Shown here piece after piece: positions 1-8,614 of a stretch of 64,000 bases of DNA. Every line of letters begins with the position of its first letter. The first letter of the stretch is position 1. The notes beneath the pieces are model-generated. The model did no database searches. It had not been told where the DNA came from and saw only the letters and a program-made list of their open reading frames with translations. The stretch comes from Streptococcus sp. CF8_St5-11 (GTDB lineage: Bacteria > Bacillota > Bacilli > Lactobacillales > Streptococcaceae), in contig NZ_JANCOJ010000002.1 of NCBI RefSeq assembly GCF_024295625.1, positions 124,001 to 188,000 of the forward strand, read 5' to 3'. Both the position numbers and the translations under genes were made by a program.

Positions 1-1305
1 TTGGTCATCCTAGCGACCTATCTCTTATTCAACGCAGGATCTATTACCTTCTTAAGATTTCTCAAAGGTCGGAAATCCTACTATTACAAGCCAGAGAATT
101 TTATATCTGTCTCCAACTTAATAGCACGGATGCGAAAAAATGCAGCGGGTCTTGCGACCATTAGTATTCTTTCCACCATGGTCTTGGTCACCTTAACTGG
201 GTCGCTCAATATCTTTATTGGAGGACAGAACTACCTAGATACTGTTTACCCTTCTGATTACATGATTAGTGTGGGGCATATGCCTTCAGATGCTGAGACA
301 GAACCAGTTATCAAGGATGTTCAAGCTCAAATTAAGAAAACAGCCGATGCGACAAATCTATCAGATTATCAGGTGGCACAGACAATATACTGGTCGGCTG
401 AAATTCGAAAGATTGATGGAAGGAGCTTAGAGGTTTATGAACAGTCCTATCAAGAAGCTGGTCAGGAGATGGAGATGAAGACAGAGGGAACAGTCTACTT
501 TTTTGATCAGGCGACTTACGAGCAACTGACGGGTCAAAAAGTTGAGCTTGGGGAAAATGAAATCCTAGCCTATGGGTATCAGTATCCAGGAAAATTAGAT
601 TCGCAATTAGAAATCAATGGGAAGACCTTCACGATTAAACAAAAACTAGACTCCAATTTTATCCAAGGAAAACTCCCTCAATCCGACCTGTTTCAACATC
701 AAATGGGTTTGTACCTGGTTCTTCCTGACTTGAACCAACTTGGACTAAAAGTTGATAAAAATTTGGAATTCTCTATTACTGCTAAAAATAAAGATAACCA
801 AGATTTTATTTCTGGCTTGATCAAAGAGCTGTATTCGACAGACAAAATCAGTCAATATGGTGCGACTTATTTTGGTGGATTTGATCGATACAGTATAGAG
901 AAAGATTGGCGTGAAACAGCAGGGACTCTTCTATTTATCGGGATTTTCCTATCGGTCATCTTTCTATTAGCTACAGTACTCGTCATTTACTACAAACAGA
1001 TTTCAGAGGGTCATGAGGATCGGGATAATTTTGTGATCTTGCAACAAGTAGGATTGGACCAAAAGAAAACCGGCACCACCATTCGCAAACAGATTCTCAC
1101 TGTCTTCTTCCTTCCATTATTCTTCTCCTTCCTATACCTAGGAGTGGCCTACAAGATGATTGCAAAGATCGTTGCCATCTTAGGAGCGACCAATGCGGGA
1201 CTGGTCCTTCAAACAACTCTTTCCATCTGCGCTGTCTTTTTCATCTCTTATGTCCTCGTCTTTCTTCTAACTTCTAGAAGTTATCGGAAGATTGTCGTGA
1301 GGTAG
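1..1305 (+). CDS. FtsX/BceB-type ABC transporter permease, 3' part
   Basis: This is the C-terminal 434 residues of a membrane permease of the FtsX family, the type that pairs with an ATPase in bacitracin/antimicrobial-peptide sensing and detoxification (BceAB-like). One hydrophobic segment lies at about residues 48-72, followed by an extracellular soluble region of about 230 residues (about 75-305), then three segments near 308-332, 362-386 and 400-425. That layout matches the second half of BceB, which is usually about 650 residues. The TTG at base 1 is simply the window edge; the real start lies upstream. The end (TAG at 1303-1305) is intact and a bidirectional terminator follows. Substrate cannot be told from sequence. 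Confidence 0.85.
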   Translation: MVILATYLLFNAGSITFLRFLKGRKSYYYKPENFISVSNLIARMRKNAAGLATISILSTMVLVTLTGSLNIFIGGQNYLDTVYPSDYMISVGHMPSDAETEPVIKDVQAQIKKTADATNLSDYQVAQTIYWSAEIRKIDGRSLEVYEQSYQEAGQEMEMKTEGTVYFFDQATYEQLTGQKVELGENEILAYGYQYPGKLDSQLEINGKTFTIKQKLDSNFIQGKLPQSDLFQHQMGLYLVLPDLNQLGLKVDKNLEFSITAKNKDNQDFISGLIKELYSTDKISQYGATYFGGFDRYSIEKDWRETAGTLLFIGIFLSVIFLLATVLVIYYKQISEGHEDRDNFVILQQVGLDQKKTGTTIRKQILTVFFLPLFFSFLYLGVAYKMIAKIVAILGATNAGLVLQTTLSICAVFFISYVLVFLLTSRSYRKIVVR

Positions 1306-1360
1306 GGCTGATTCTATAGGATCGAGAAAGGAAATGAAAGTGACGATAAGTTGCTGAACA

Positions 1361-1394
1361 AAAAACACCGAGGATTTGATCCTCGGTGTTTTCT
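1361..1394. terminator. Bidirectional intrinsic terminator between convergent genes
   Basis: AACACCGAGGA / TCCTCGGTGTT form a near-perfect stem with a small loop, with A-run on the left and T-run on the right. It sits between the convergent permease and oligopeptide-binding protein genes and can serve both. Confidence 0.9.
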
Positions 1395-1401
1395 ATCGTG
1401 A

Positions 1402-3366
1402 TTATTTCACATGTTCTGCAAGTTCTTCTTGCGCTTTTTTATTGGATTCTTCTTTTTCTTTTAACCAATTCTTATACGCTTTTTCGTAGTCAGCAGTTGT
1501 GACGGTCTTATCTTGAACTTTTTGGTATTTGAAGAAGCTTGTTTCCCCTTTAATACCAATTGCAGAATTTGCTGCTGAGAATGGTGTGACCTTGGTGATA
1601 GATGGAACGCCACCCTTAGAGTAGATTGGAAGAACCATAGCATTTTCTGTCAACCAAGCTTGGGCCGCAGCGTATTTTTCATAACGTGCATTGGTATCCA
1701 ATTTTTCAGCATTGGCATCATCAAGCAAGGCTTTGTATTCGTTCAAACCAATTTTCTCGATGAGCGCTTGGTCTTTCTTAGGATCAAGTCCCATACCTGT
1801 CAAGGTTGAACCATCTGTTGGGTTCAAGATATCCAAGTAAGTAGATGGGTCTTGGAAGTCAGGTCCCCAACCAGTGATATCCATATCAAAGTCTTTTTGG
1901 TCTGGTGATTGGGCAAAGTAAGTAGCGTTATCAGCATCGTCTGTAGACAATTTTTGTACATCGATCACGACATTGTCTTTACCAAGGGCCGCTTCGATTG
2001 AGCTCTTCATAGAGTCTGCTTGTTGGACAAGAGCATTAGAAGATTGGTCTACAACATAGTCGATATGGATTGGGAATTGAACACCTTGTGATTGCAATTC
2101 AGCCTTAGCTTTTTCAAGTTCTGCTTTGGCTTTATCTACATTATGCAAGCTATCTTGAGCATCTGCGAAGCTAACACCTTTCCACTCATCTCCTGTTGCG
2201 GCAAGTTTTTCTTCAACGAGAGTACCGAAGTCTTTCCCGTCTGCTTGCACAAATGTCGGTGGAACTAGAAGGGTACGAAGAGTTTTGGTTGCTCCGTCTT
2301 TCCCGTTAACTTGAGCGCTGTAGGAAGTTCTATCTAAAGCAAAGTTCAAAGCTTGACGGAAGTTTTTGTTTTGAAGGGCTGTCTTGGTGCTGTTCTTTTG
2401 CTCATCCGATGTCTTCTTCGTATGGCCGTAGTTTTGACGGTTGACGTTGAAGTAAGCGTAGTAAACAGTAGAGTCTTGTGGGGTATAAACGATGTTATCC
2501 TTGAATTTCTTCTCAATCGTACTGTAGGTTGAGCTAGTTGGGAAGAGACGAGCAGTAGATAGGTTACCATCTGAGAAGTTACGAGCAAGATAGTCTTGGT
2601 CTGATCCATCGAAGTACGTTAATTTAACGGTATCGATGTGAACATTTTTCTTATCGTAGTATTCAGGGTTCTTTTCCAACTCGATTTGTGATTTTGAAGT
2701 GAAGGACTTCAAAATATAGGCACCGTTGTAGAGGATACCATTTGGTTTCACGCTACCAAAGTCTTTCCCAGCTGATTCCAAGAATTTTTCATTAACTGGC
2801 ATCATGGTAGCAGTCGTCAATTTAGAATTCCAGAAAGATTCTGGTTGGTTCAAAGTGTATTGAAGAGTGTGATCATCAACAGCTTTTACCCCAACGGTTG
2901 AGAAGTCTTTGGTTTTCCCGTTTACATAGTCATCCAAGCCTTTGACTGAGTTTTGAACCAAGTAAAGAGCATCCGATTTTTTATCTGCTACGTATTTTAG
3001 AGATGTCACGAAATCTTGTGCAGTGACGTCAGCGTATTCATTTCCTTCTGAATCATACCACTTCGCATCTTTTCGAAGCTTGTAAGTATAAGTCAGACCA
3101 TCTTTTGAAACGGACCAGTCCTCAGCAAGAGCAGGCACTAAGTTACCGTATTGATCGTTTTCAAACAAACCATCGACCAAGTTGGTTGTAATGTCGCTTG
3201 TAGTTGAACGATTTGAAGTCAAATAGTTCAAGGAATCAGGGTCTGTACCATACACGTAGTTGTAAGTAGTCCCTTTTGACGCATTAGAAGATGAGCCACA
3301 TGCAGCAAGGAAAAGCGTTGAAGCCGCGGCGACACCTGCTAAAAGAGCAAGCTTCGATTTTTTCAT
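1402..3366 (-). CDS. Oligopeptide-binding lipoprotein (OppA/AmiA/AliB family)
   Basis: 654-residue SBP_bac_5 family extracellular binding protein that captures peptides for an Opp/Ami-type ABC importer. Signal peptide with lipobox LAAC, Cys23 being the lipidated residue, followed by a Ser/Asn/Gly-rich linker. The start MKKSKLALLAG has AAAGGAG 9-10 nt upstream on the minus strand, and TATAAT lies about 33 nt before the start codon. No permease or ATPase genes adjoin, as is usual for the orphan streptococcal AliA/AliB receptors that share the Ami transporter. A clear paralogue is at 28.66-30.62 kb; both share the YTYKLRKDAKWY segment and a C-terminal KKAQE repeat. Peptide specificity, including possible peptide-signal sensing, is not visible. 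Confidence 0.93.
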   Translation of the reverse strand: MKKSKLALLAGVAAASTLFLAACGSSSNASKGTTYNYVYGTDPDSLNYLTSNRSTTSDITTNLVDGLFENDQYGNLVPALAEDWSVSKDGLTYTYKLRKDAKWYDSEGNEYADVTAQDFVTSLKYVADKKSDALYLVQNSVKGLDDYVNGKTKDFSTVGVKAVDDHTLQYTLNQPESFWNSKLTTATMMPVNEKFLESAGKDFGSVKPNGILYNGAYILKSFTSKSQIELEKNPEYYDKKNVHIDTVKLTYFDGSDQDYLARNFSDGNLSTARLFPTSSTYSTIEKKFKDNIVYTPQDSTVYYAYFNVNRQNYGHTKKTSDEQKNSTKTALQNKNFRQALNFALDRTSYSAQVNGKDGATKTLRTLLVPPTFVQADGKDFGTLVEEKLAATGDEWKGVSFADAQDSLHNVDKAKAELEKAKAELQSQGVQFPIHIDYVVDQSSNALVQQADSMKSSIEAALGKDNVVIDVQKLSTDDADNATYFAQSPDQKDFDMDITGWGPDFQDPSTYLDILNPTDGSTLTGMGLDPKKDQALIEKIGLNEYKALLDDANAEKLDTNARYEKYAAAQAWLTENAMVLPIYSKGGVPSITKVTPFSAANSAIGIKGETSFFKYQKVQDKTVTTADYEKAYKNWLKEKEESNKKAQEELAEHVK

Positions 3367-3534
3367 ATTCGTGTCTCCTTTTGAATAATTTTAATTATTA
3401 TACTCCAATCAATCGACAAAATAAAGTGTTTTTTGAACTTTTTTTGTATATTTACACACCCGTATACAGTAAAACCCCTGAATTTAAGGGATTTTTAAGG
3501 AATAAAAATTTTTTGAAATAAGTTGCTATTTTGC

Positions 3535-3587
3535 TTTACATACTAGTTGAGAAAGAGTATACTGATAGTGAATAACTAGTATGTAAA
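3535..3587 (+). promoter_or_regulatory. Promoter of the PadR-HAAS operon framed by a perfect 14-bp inverted repeat
   Basis: -35 TTTACA (3535-3540), 17-nt spacer, -10 TATACT (3558-3563). TTTACATACTAGTT (3535-3548) and its exact reverse complement AACTAGTATGTAAA (3574-3587) flank the core promoter, one arm covering the -35 and the other the start-site region. A further ACTAGT half copy is at about 3591-3596. PadR regulators commonly bind ATGT/ACAT-type dyads, so autorepression is the natural reading (inference). Confidence 0.75.
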
Positions 3588-3624
3588 ACAAACTAGTGAA
3601 AATGAGAAGAAAGAGGTGAGAAGG

Positions 3625-3954
3625 ATGAAAGAGTCCCAATTACTAAAGGGAGTCTTGGAGGGCTGTGTGCTGGAGATTATTTCTAAAAAGGCTATCTATG
3701 GCTATGAATTGATCCAAAGTCTCAAAGAGATGGGATTTGATAAGATTGTCGCTGGGACCATTTATCCCCTGCTTCAAAAATTAGAAAAACAAGGGGTTAT
3801 TCATGGGGAAATGAGGCCGTCTCCAGATGGTCCCGATCGCAAGTATTTTTCACTCAGTGGTACTGGAAGAGAGCGCTTAGAGGAATTTTGGGACCAGTGG
3901 CAGGAGCTAGTCACAAAAGTAGAACGTATCAAGAAGGAGGGAGAAGAATGGTAG
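3625..3954 (+). CDS. PadR family transcriptional regulator
   Basis: 109-residue winged-helix PadR (PF03551) repressor. The block from about residue 6 (LLKGVLEGCVLEIISKK) through GYELIQSLKEMGF and AGTIYPLLQKLEKQG is the canonical PadR DNA-binding region; PDRKYFSLSGTGRERL forms the wing, followed by a short C-terminal helix. ATG 3625 was preferred to an in-frame GTG at 3616 because MKESQLLKG is the usual N-terminus and AGAGG lies 9-13 nt upstream. It overlaps the next gene by 7 nt (translational coupling). PadR plus a HAAS-type membrane protein is a recurrent Firmicutes pair; the inducer is unknown. Confidence 0.93.
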   Translation: MKESQLLKGVLEGCVLEIISKKAIYGYELIQSLKEMGFDKIVAGTIYPLLQKLEKQGVIHGEMRPSPDGPDRKYFSLSGTGRERLEEFWDQWQELVTKVERIKKEGEEW

Positions 3955-4748
3955 AAAGTTATACAGAAAAAATGTCAGATGAATTGATTCATTTAAACAA
4001 AGAGGATCAAACCTATGTGAAAAAAATGGTGGCCTATATTGGGGCCAAGTCCTATTTTTATGATGATGAAGCGCTCGGTGAACAACTCTACAATATGGTT
4101 TGCGACCTGAAAGTTGCTGAGAAAGAAGGCATTCGAGCAGTGGATTATTTTGGAAAGGATCCACGGGCGATGGTGGATCAAGTTCTTTCAGACTTGCCTA
4201 AACGTTCTTTAGGATCTTATGTGGGACTCGTCTTCCTACTTGGAGTGATCTTGGTTGGCATGCGTTATTTAATGGATTTTACCTGGATGACACCACTGAA
4301 AATCGAACCTTTGACCTATGTTGTCATTCTCCTCAATTTCTTGGCGTTCAGCCAGTTCATCACGTGGCTTTGGTCCAAACAGAGCTATGGAGAAATGAAG
4401 TGGTCTTGGGCTATTATTATCAGTGTGATCAGCCTGATGGTATTTCTGAACATCGTACGACTATTTTCGATCTATTTTGGCCACATTGGGAGTCTCTTCT
4501 TATCAGATGGTTGGGCGATTGTTCTCGCTGTCCTAGTCCTACTTGGGTTTACGGTTATGGCTTATAGAAGCAGGGAGCGTTTGATGTCGAGTCTACTAGT
4601 CCTGGGCCTGACTTTCTTAGTTACAGGATGCTGGATTCGTCTTGTGAATCAGGAAACTGCTCATTTAATAGGCTGGCTCCTTCCTCTCATGGGACTAGTC
4701 CTGACCCTTATTGTATTTTGTCTCCAAAGAAAGAAGGAAGAAGCATGA
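3948..4748 (+). CDS. HAAS/DUF1129-type membrane protein, PadR partner
   Basis: 266-residue protein with a soluble N-terminal helical domain (about residues 1-82: KEDQTYVKKMVAYIGAKS... KDPRAMVDQVLSDLPKRS) and six hydrophobic segments to the C-terminus. The N-terminal part resembles the HAAS signalling helix domain found next to PadR genes. ATG 3948 was chosen because GAAGGAGGG lies 7-14 nt upstream, in the overlap with padR; a longer reading frame from 3888 runs back into padR. Its stop overlaps the ATG of the next gene as ATGA. Probably an envelope-stress or signalling membrane partner; no catalytic residues are visible. Confidence 0.8.
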   Translation: MVESYTEKMSDELIHLNKEDQTYVKKMVAYIGAKSYFYDDEALGEQLYNMVCDLKVAEKEGIRAVDYFGKDPRAMVDQVLSDLPKRSLGSYVGLVFLLGVILVGMRYLMDFTWMTPLKIEPLTYVVILLNFLAFSQFITWLWSKQSYGEMKWSWAIIISVISLMVFLNIVRLFSIYFGHIGSLFLSDGWAIVLAVLVLLGFTVMAYRSRERLMSSLLVLGLTFLVTGCWIRLVNQETAHLIGWLLPLMGLVLTLIVFCLQRKKEEA

Positions 4749-5575
4749 AATCAGCAATGTATTTTGAAGAAACGCAGGCCTTGATGAAAACTTTTAGCCA
4801 AGAGGATCAAGTTTATTTCCAAGATCTCTGGGATTATTTCAATCTTGCAGGTTTCTTATATGAGGAGAAAGCCTTAAGAGAGCAGGTCTATAATCTAGCA
4901 CTTGACTTTTCGCAAGCAGGAGCGGATGGCCTCACGGCAAAGGATTATTTTGGCCTTGATCCAAAGGGAATGGCAGACCAAATCATCTAAAATATGCCCA
5001 AAGAATCGACACGGTCTGTTTTGAAATATGGGGCTATCTTTTCAGGTATTGTGATTTTTTATCGCCTCCTAAGTGATTTTGCTTCTCAAGCGGTCCTTGT
5101 GCTCAAGCCACTAGTCTATTTAACCGACATCATTTTGGGACTCCTAGCTGTTGGGATAATCTTCTATCTCCTTCGTCGCCTCATTTTTGCGGAAGAAAAA
5201 GCGAAAAAAGCAATTTATGTAGCATTTGTTCTAGTTCTAGGATTCTATTTTGTTGGTGAAATAGTGGGGGTCCGTTTCTTGCCAGCTCTTGCATGGTTTG
5301 TAGTCCCTAGTCCTTGGGATGCTCTTCTCATGACAGGGTCTAGCGGAGCTCTCATTCTTTGGCAATGGAAAGAAGAGTTTGGACGAGCTTTCATCTTTCC
5401 TATCGTCGCCTTTTTAGTGGTTGGATTCTTACATCGCTGGACCTTGGCACAAGGAGTTCAGAATCTTGGTATGACGGTTCTTCTGCCCACAGTGATCATC
5501 GTCTTTGGGTTGGTTATTTATTATTGGTTTACGATTCGTGCTTTGAAAAAGAATAGGACGGAAAGTGATAAATAG
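4745..5575 (+). pseudogene. Second HAAS/DUF1129-type membrane protein, split by an in-frame TAA
   Basis: Paralogue of the preceding gene. The first reading frame (4745-4990, 81 codons) carries the soluble HAAS-like domain; the second (from ATG 4994 to 5575, 193 codons) carries the membrane segments, and both are in the same frame. Aligned to the paralogue, DQII-stop-NMPKES matches DQVLSDLPKRS, so the TAA at 4988-4990 falls exactly on a Ser codon: a single TCA to TAA change explains it. ATG 4994 lies 4 nt after the stop, so the membrane half might still be translated by re-initiation. The start overlaps the previous gene by ATGA. Either a recent pseudogene or two separately translated halves. 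Confidence 0.8.
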
Positions 5576-5581
5576 TAAGAA

Positions 5582-5610
5582 AAGGGGGAAAAAGAGTCTC
5601 CCCTTTCTTG
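5582..5610 (+). terminator. Intrinsic terminator after the PadR-HAAS operon
   Basis: AAAGGGG (5582-5588) pairs with CCCCTTT (5601-5607), followed by CTTGT. It separates the operon from the amino acid permease. Confidence 0.7.
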
Positions 5611-5652
5611 TCCAAGTATGATAGAATAAACTCATTAGATGGGAGAATATGC

Positions 5653-7044
5653 ATGAATCTATTTCGAAAAAAGGGACTTGGGCAAGTACACCCGGGTCTA
5701 AATCGCCATTTACGTTTATGGGATTTGATCATTTTAGGAATTGGTGCCATGGTGGGGACAGGGATCTTCACGATTACGGGAACTGCAGCAGCGAATTTAG
5801 CTGGGCCAGCCTTGATCATTTCAATTGTGATTGCGGCTTTTTGCGTTGGCTTATCTGCCCTTTTCTTTGCAGAGTTTGCTTCTCGCATCCCTTCAACTGG
5901 TGGAGCCTATAGTTACCTCTATGCCATCTTTGGAGAGTTTCCAGCCTGGATTGCAGGTTGGTTGACTGTGATGGAATTTATGACAGCTGTATCAGGGGTG
6001 GCTTCAGGTTGGGCTGCTTATTTCAAGGGCTTGTTGGCCAATCTTGGCTGGAGCCTGCCGACAGCTTTAAACGGGACTTTTGATCCAGCTAAGGGAACTT
6101 ATGTGGATCTCTTGCCTATTTTGGTCATGGTCCTCGTCACAGCCTTAGTCCTTATGAATGCAAAAGCGGTTTTACGCTTTAATTCCTTGCTAGTCTTACT
6201 CAAGTTCTCCGCTCTTGCCTTGTTTATCCTTGTGGGGATTTTTCACCTAAATCCTGGCAACTGGGCAAACTTTGCTCCGTATGGATTTGGCGAAATCTAT
6301 GGTGGTCAGACAGGGATTATGGCTGGAGCTTCGCTCATGTTCTTTGCCTTTCTTGGTTTTGAGTCCATTTCAATGGCGGTCGACGAAATCAAGGAACCAC
6401 AAAAGAACGTCCCCCGCGGCATTGTCCTTAGTCTTTTGATCACAACGGTTCTTTATATCTTGGTCACCCTGGTTTTGACCGGTATGGTTCCTTTTAAGAA
6501 CTTAAATGTAGAAGACGCGGTTGCCTTTGCCCTTCGTCAGGTCGGAGCTGGCTGGGCTGGAAATTATGTATCGCTGGTAGCGATTTTGACCCTAATCACC
6601 GTCTGCATTTCCATGACCTTTGCCCTTTCACGGATGATATACAGTTTGGCGCGGGATGGGCTTTTGCCAAAAGCTATGAAACAGCTCGATCCAAAAACCA
6701 GAATTCCCAAAAATGCAACACTAGTAGCTGGATCAATGGCTGCCATTGCTGGTGGAATATTTCCACTTGCAAGTATCGCTTCCTTCTTAAATATCTGTAC
6801 CTTGGCTTACCTGGTTATGTTGGCCTTTGCCCTCTTGAAATTGCGCAAGGAACACGGGGCTCCTGGACCTGGTGAATTTAAAACACCCTTGGTTCCAGTC
6901 CTGCCAATCCTATCGATTGTGGTCTGTCTGTCCTTTATGACCCAGTATTCCCTATCGACCTGGCTGGCCTTCGGAGTTGCTCTCTTGATCGGGGTTGGAA
7001 TTTATTTCGGTTATGGGTATCGCCATTCAGAAGAAAATCAATAA
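5653..7044 (+). CDS. APC-superfamily amino acid permease (CAT/YfnA-like)
   Basis: 463-residue, 12-13 TM secondary transporter of the amino acid-polyamine-organocation superfamily, importing amino acids by proton symport or exchange. The N-terminal signature GIGAMVGTGIFTITGTAA in TM1 and FAEFASRIPSTGGAYSYLY in TM2-3 are typical of CAT-type permeases; FFAFLGFESISMAVDEIKEPQKNVPRG is the conserved TM6 to loop region. ATG 5653 is used because GGGAG lies 7 nt upstream and MNLFRKKGLGQVHPG is the usual cytoplasmic lead-in; a longer frame from 5608 runs into the preceding terminator. Substrate is not determinable; a cationic amino acid is plausible. Monocistronic with its own terminator. Confidence 0.9.
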   Translation: MNLFRKKGLGQVHPGLNRHLRLWDLIILGIGAMVGTGIFTITGTAAANLAGPALIISIVIAAFCVGLSALFFAEFASRIPSTGGAYSYLYAIFGEFPAWIAGWLTVMEFMTAVSGVASGWAAYFKGLLANLGWSLPTALNGTFDPAKGTYVDLLPILVMVLVTALVLMNAKAVLRFNSLLVLLKFSALALFILVGIFHLNPGNWANFAPYGFGEIYGGQTGIMAGASLMFFAFLGFESISMAVDEIKEPQKNVPRGIVLSLLITTVLYILVTLVLTGMVPFKNLNVEDAVAFALRQVGAGWAGNYVSLVAILTLITVCISMTFALSRMIYSLARDGLLPKAMKQLDPKTRIPKNATLVAGSMAAIAGGIFPLASIASFLNICTLAYLVMLAFALLKLRKEHGAPGPGEFKTPLVPVLPILSIVVCLSFMTQYSLSTWLAFGVALLIGVGIYFGYGYRHSEENQ

Positions 7045-7050
7045 AACATA

Positions 7051-7081
7051 AAAGCTAGAGTAGAAGAACTCTGGCTTTTTG
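7051..7081 (+). terminator. Intrinsic terminator after the amino acid permease
   Basis: AAAGCTAGAG and CTCTGGCTTT pair (one G-T) over an 8-nt loop and are followed by TTT. Confidence 0.85.
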
Positions 7082-7148
7082 TATAGGGAAAGCTCTTTTT
7101 TTGATATAATAAAGGGAGAAAGTTAACTAGATAACAAAGGAGAAAAAC

Positions 7149-7385
7149 ATGACATTTGAAGAGATTTTACCAGGCTTAAAGGCTAAGAAAAAATATGTAC
7201 GTACAGGTTGGGGTGGAGCTGAGAACTATGTGCAGCTTTTTGATACCATTGAGCAAAATGGGGTGGCTCTAGAAGTGACGCCTTATTTCCTCATCAACGT
7301 CTCTGGTGAGGGTGAAGGTTTCTCCATGTGGAGTCCAACCCCTTGTGATGTTCTAGCGACAGATTGGGTGGAAGTACATGACTAA
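7149..7385 (+). CDS. DUF2829 (Tad2-like domain) protein
   Basis: 78-residue protein with the DUF2829 pattern: FEEILPGLKAKKKYVRTGWGG at the N-terminus, PYFLINV in the middle and a closing WSPTPCDVLATDWVEV. Phage members of this family (Tad2) inhibit the Thoeris defence system by sequestering a cyclic-ADPR-type signal; chromosomal streptococcal members have no established role. ATG 7149 follows AAGGAG by 8 nt, and TATAAT at 7105-7110 supplies a promoter. It overlaps the SDR gene by 8 nt and is therefore probably co-translated with it. Full length for the family, not a fragment. Confidence 0.85.
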   Translation: MTFEEILPGLKAKKKYVRTGWGGAENYVQLFDTIEQNGVALEVTPYFLINVSGEGEGFSMWSPTPCDVLATDWVEVHD

Positions 7386-8076
7386 AGGGGTCTTGATTAC
7401 AGGCGTGAGCTCCGGGATTGGTCTGTCGCAAGCTCGTTTGTTTTTAGAAAAGGGCTATCAGGTTTATGGAGTGGACCAAGGAGCGGATCCTCAGTTGCCA
7501 GGCGATTTTCACTTCTTACAGCGAGACTTAATCTTGGATTTGACACCAATCTTCGACTGGTGTCCTGAGGTAGATGTCTTGTGCAATACAGCGGGAGTAT
7601 TGGATGATTACAAACCGCTTCTTGAGCAAAGCGCTCAGGAGATTCAGGAAATCTTTGAGATCAACTATGTGACTCCGGTAGAGCTGACACGGCATTATCT
7701 GACTCAAATGTTGGAGAAGAAGCAAGGGATCATCATTAATATGTGCTCCATTGCTTCTAGCCTAGCAGGAGGTGGCGGTCACGCTTATACTTCCTCCAAG
7801 CATGCTCTAGCAGGCTTTACCAAACAGCTGGCGTTGGATTATGCAGAATCTGGCATTCAAGTCTTTGGCATTGCTCCTGGGGCCGTTAAAACAGGCATGA
7901 CCGCAGCGGATTTTGAACCAGGAGGTTTAGCAGACTGGGTAGCCAGTGAAACGCCTATCAAACGCTGGATTGAGCCAGAGGAAGTGGCAGAAGTCAGTCT
8001 CTTTTTGGCTAGTGGGAAGGCCTCTGCCATGCAGGGACAAATCCTGACGATTGATGGTGGCTGGAGTTTGAAATAG
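7378..8076 (+). CDS. SDR family oxidoreductase (FabG-like)
   Basis: 232-residue short-chain dehydrogenase/reductase. Rossmann dinucleotide motif TGVSSGIG at residues 8-15; NTAG near residue 63; catalytic Ser in MCSIAS; YTSSK gives Tyr137 and Lys141 (YxxxK); PGAVKTGM is the conserved post-catalytic loop and GQILTIDGGW the usual C-terminus. Streptococcal copies are often labelled 3-oxoacyl-ACP reductase, but the true FabG sits in the fab cluster, so the substrate is open. It starts inside the DUF2829 gene (8-nt overlap) and is followed 27 nt later by a small SUKH-like gene, suggesting one transcript. Confidence 0.92.
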   Translation: MTKGVLITGVSSGIGLSQARLFLEKGYQVYGVDQGADPQLPGDFHFLQRDLILDLTPIFDWCPEVDVLCNTAGVLDDYKPLLEQSAQEIQEIFEINYVTPVELTRHYLTQMLEKKQGIIINMCSIASSLAGGGGHAYTSSKHALAGFTKQLALDYAESGIQVFGIAPGAVKTGMTAADFEPGGLADWVASETPIKRWIEPEEVAEVSLFLASGKASAMQGQILTIDGGWSLK

Positions 8077-8103
8077 AGAACTGAGAAAGCAGGAGGTTAA
8101 AGC

Positions 8104-8436
8104 ATGCACGAATATGATTTTGGTTTTTCCTTGCCGAAAGGATATCAGGTATTTCTTGATGACTTAGGGGATCAGCCAGGTTATGACATTGGTGAGACAG
8201 GTATTTACCTCTATGCTAAAGAGGATCTTACCGAACGCAATCAAACCTACCAGATTGATGAGGATGAACCAGATTTCTTTATGATCGGTCAAGATGGGGA
8301 TCTGGCCTATTTCCTCAAAAAGAATGGGGACGATAGCATTTATGAAAATGATCTAGGTGCGCTAGGTTCTCTCGAAATGCAAAAGGTAGCTGAATCAATT
8401 GCAGACTTTATTAATCAGATCTTGCAGGAGGAGTAA
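8104..8436 (+). CDS. Small SUKH-like (SMI1/KNR4) protein
   Basis: 110-residue acidic protein. The central FFMIGQDGDLAYFLKK and the closing AESIADFINQIL resemble the core strand and last helix of SMI1/KNR4 (SUKH) domains, which include many toxin immunity proteins; the N-terminal helices are short, so it may be a compact or divergent member. AGGAGG precedes ATG 8104 by about 8 nt. It is the last gene before a strong terminator. The call is from motif feel only; a structure prediction would be needed to confirm the fold. Confidence 0.55.
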   Translation: MHEYDFGFSLPKGYQVFLDDLGDQPGYDIGETGIYLYAKEDLTERNQTYQIDEDEPDFFMIGQDGDLAYFLKKNGDDSIYENDLGALGSLEMQKVAESIADFINQILQEE

Positions 8437-8453
8437 GATAGAACATAGAAAGG

Positions 8454-8505
8454 AGACTGAGAAATCGAGTTGCAAATAGCTAGTCGATTTACTCAGTCTT
8501 TTTTA
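8454..8505 (+). terminator. Intrinsic terminator
   Basis: AGACTGAGAAATCGA pairs with TCGATTT-A-CTCAGTCT (one bulged A), followed by a run of Ts. It closes the DUF2829-SDR-SUKH transcript. Confidence 0.9.
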
Positions 8506-8532
8506 AAAAATTTTTTAAAAAATCTTTTCTCA

Positions 8533-8569
8533 TTCATTTTGGATTCATCTTTCTTAGATAAAATAGAAT
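8533..8569 (+). promoter_or_regulatory. Promoter region with 11-bp-spaced TTCAT repeats before the PepSY gene
   Basis: TTCAT occurs at 8533-8537 and 8544-8548, exactly 11 bp apart, just ahead of possible -10 hexamers (TAAAAT 8559-8564 or TAGAAT 8564-8569). Direct repeats at one helical turn are how OmpR-type regulators usually bind, and an OmpR-type regulator is encoded next door. Binding is inference. Confidence 0.4.
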
Positions 8570-8614
8570 CATCAAGAAGAACTTGATAAGAAAAAAAGAA
8601 AGTTGGAAACTAAC

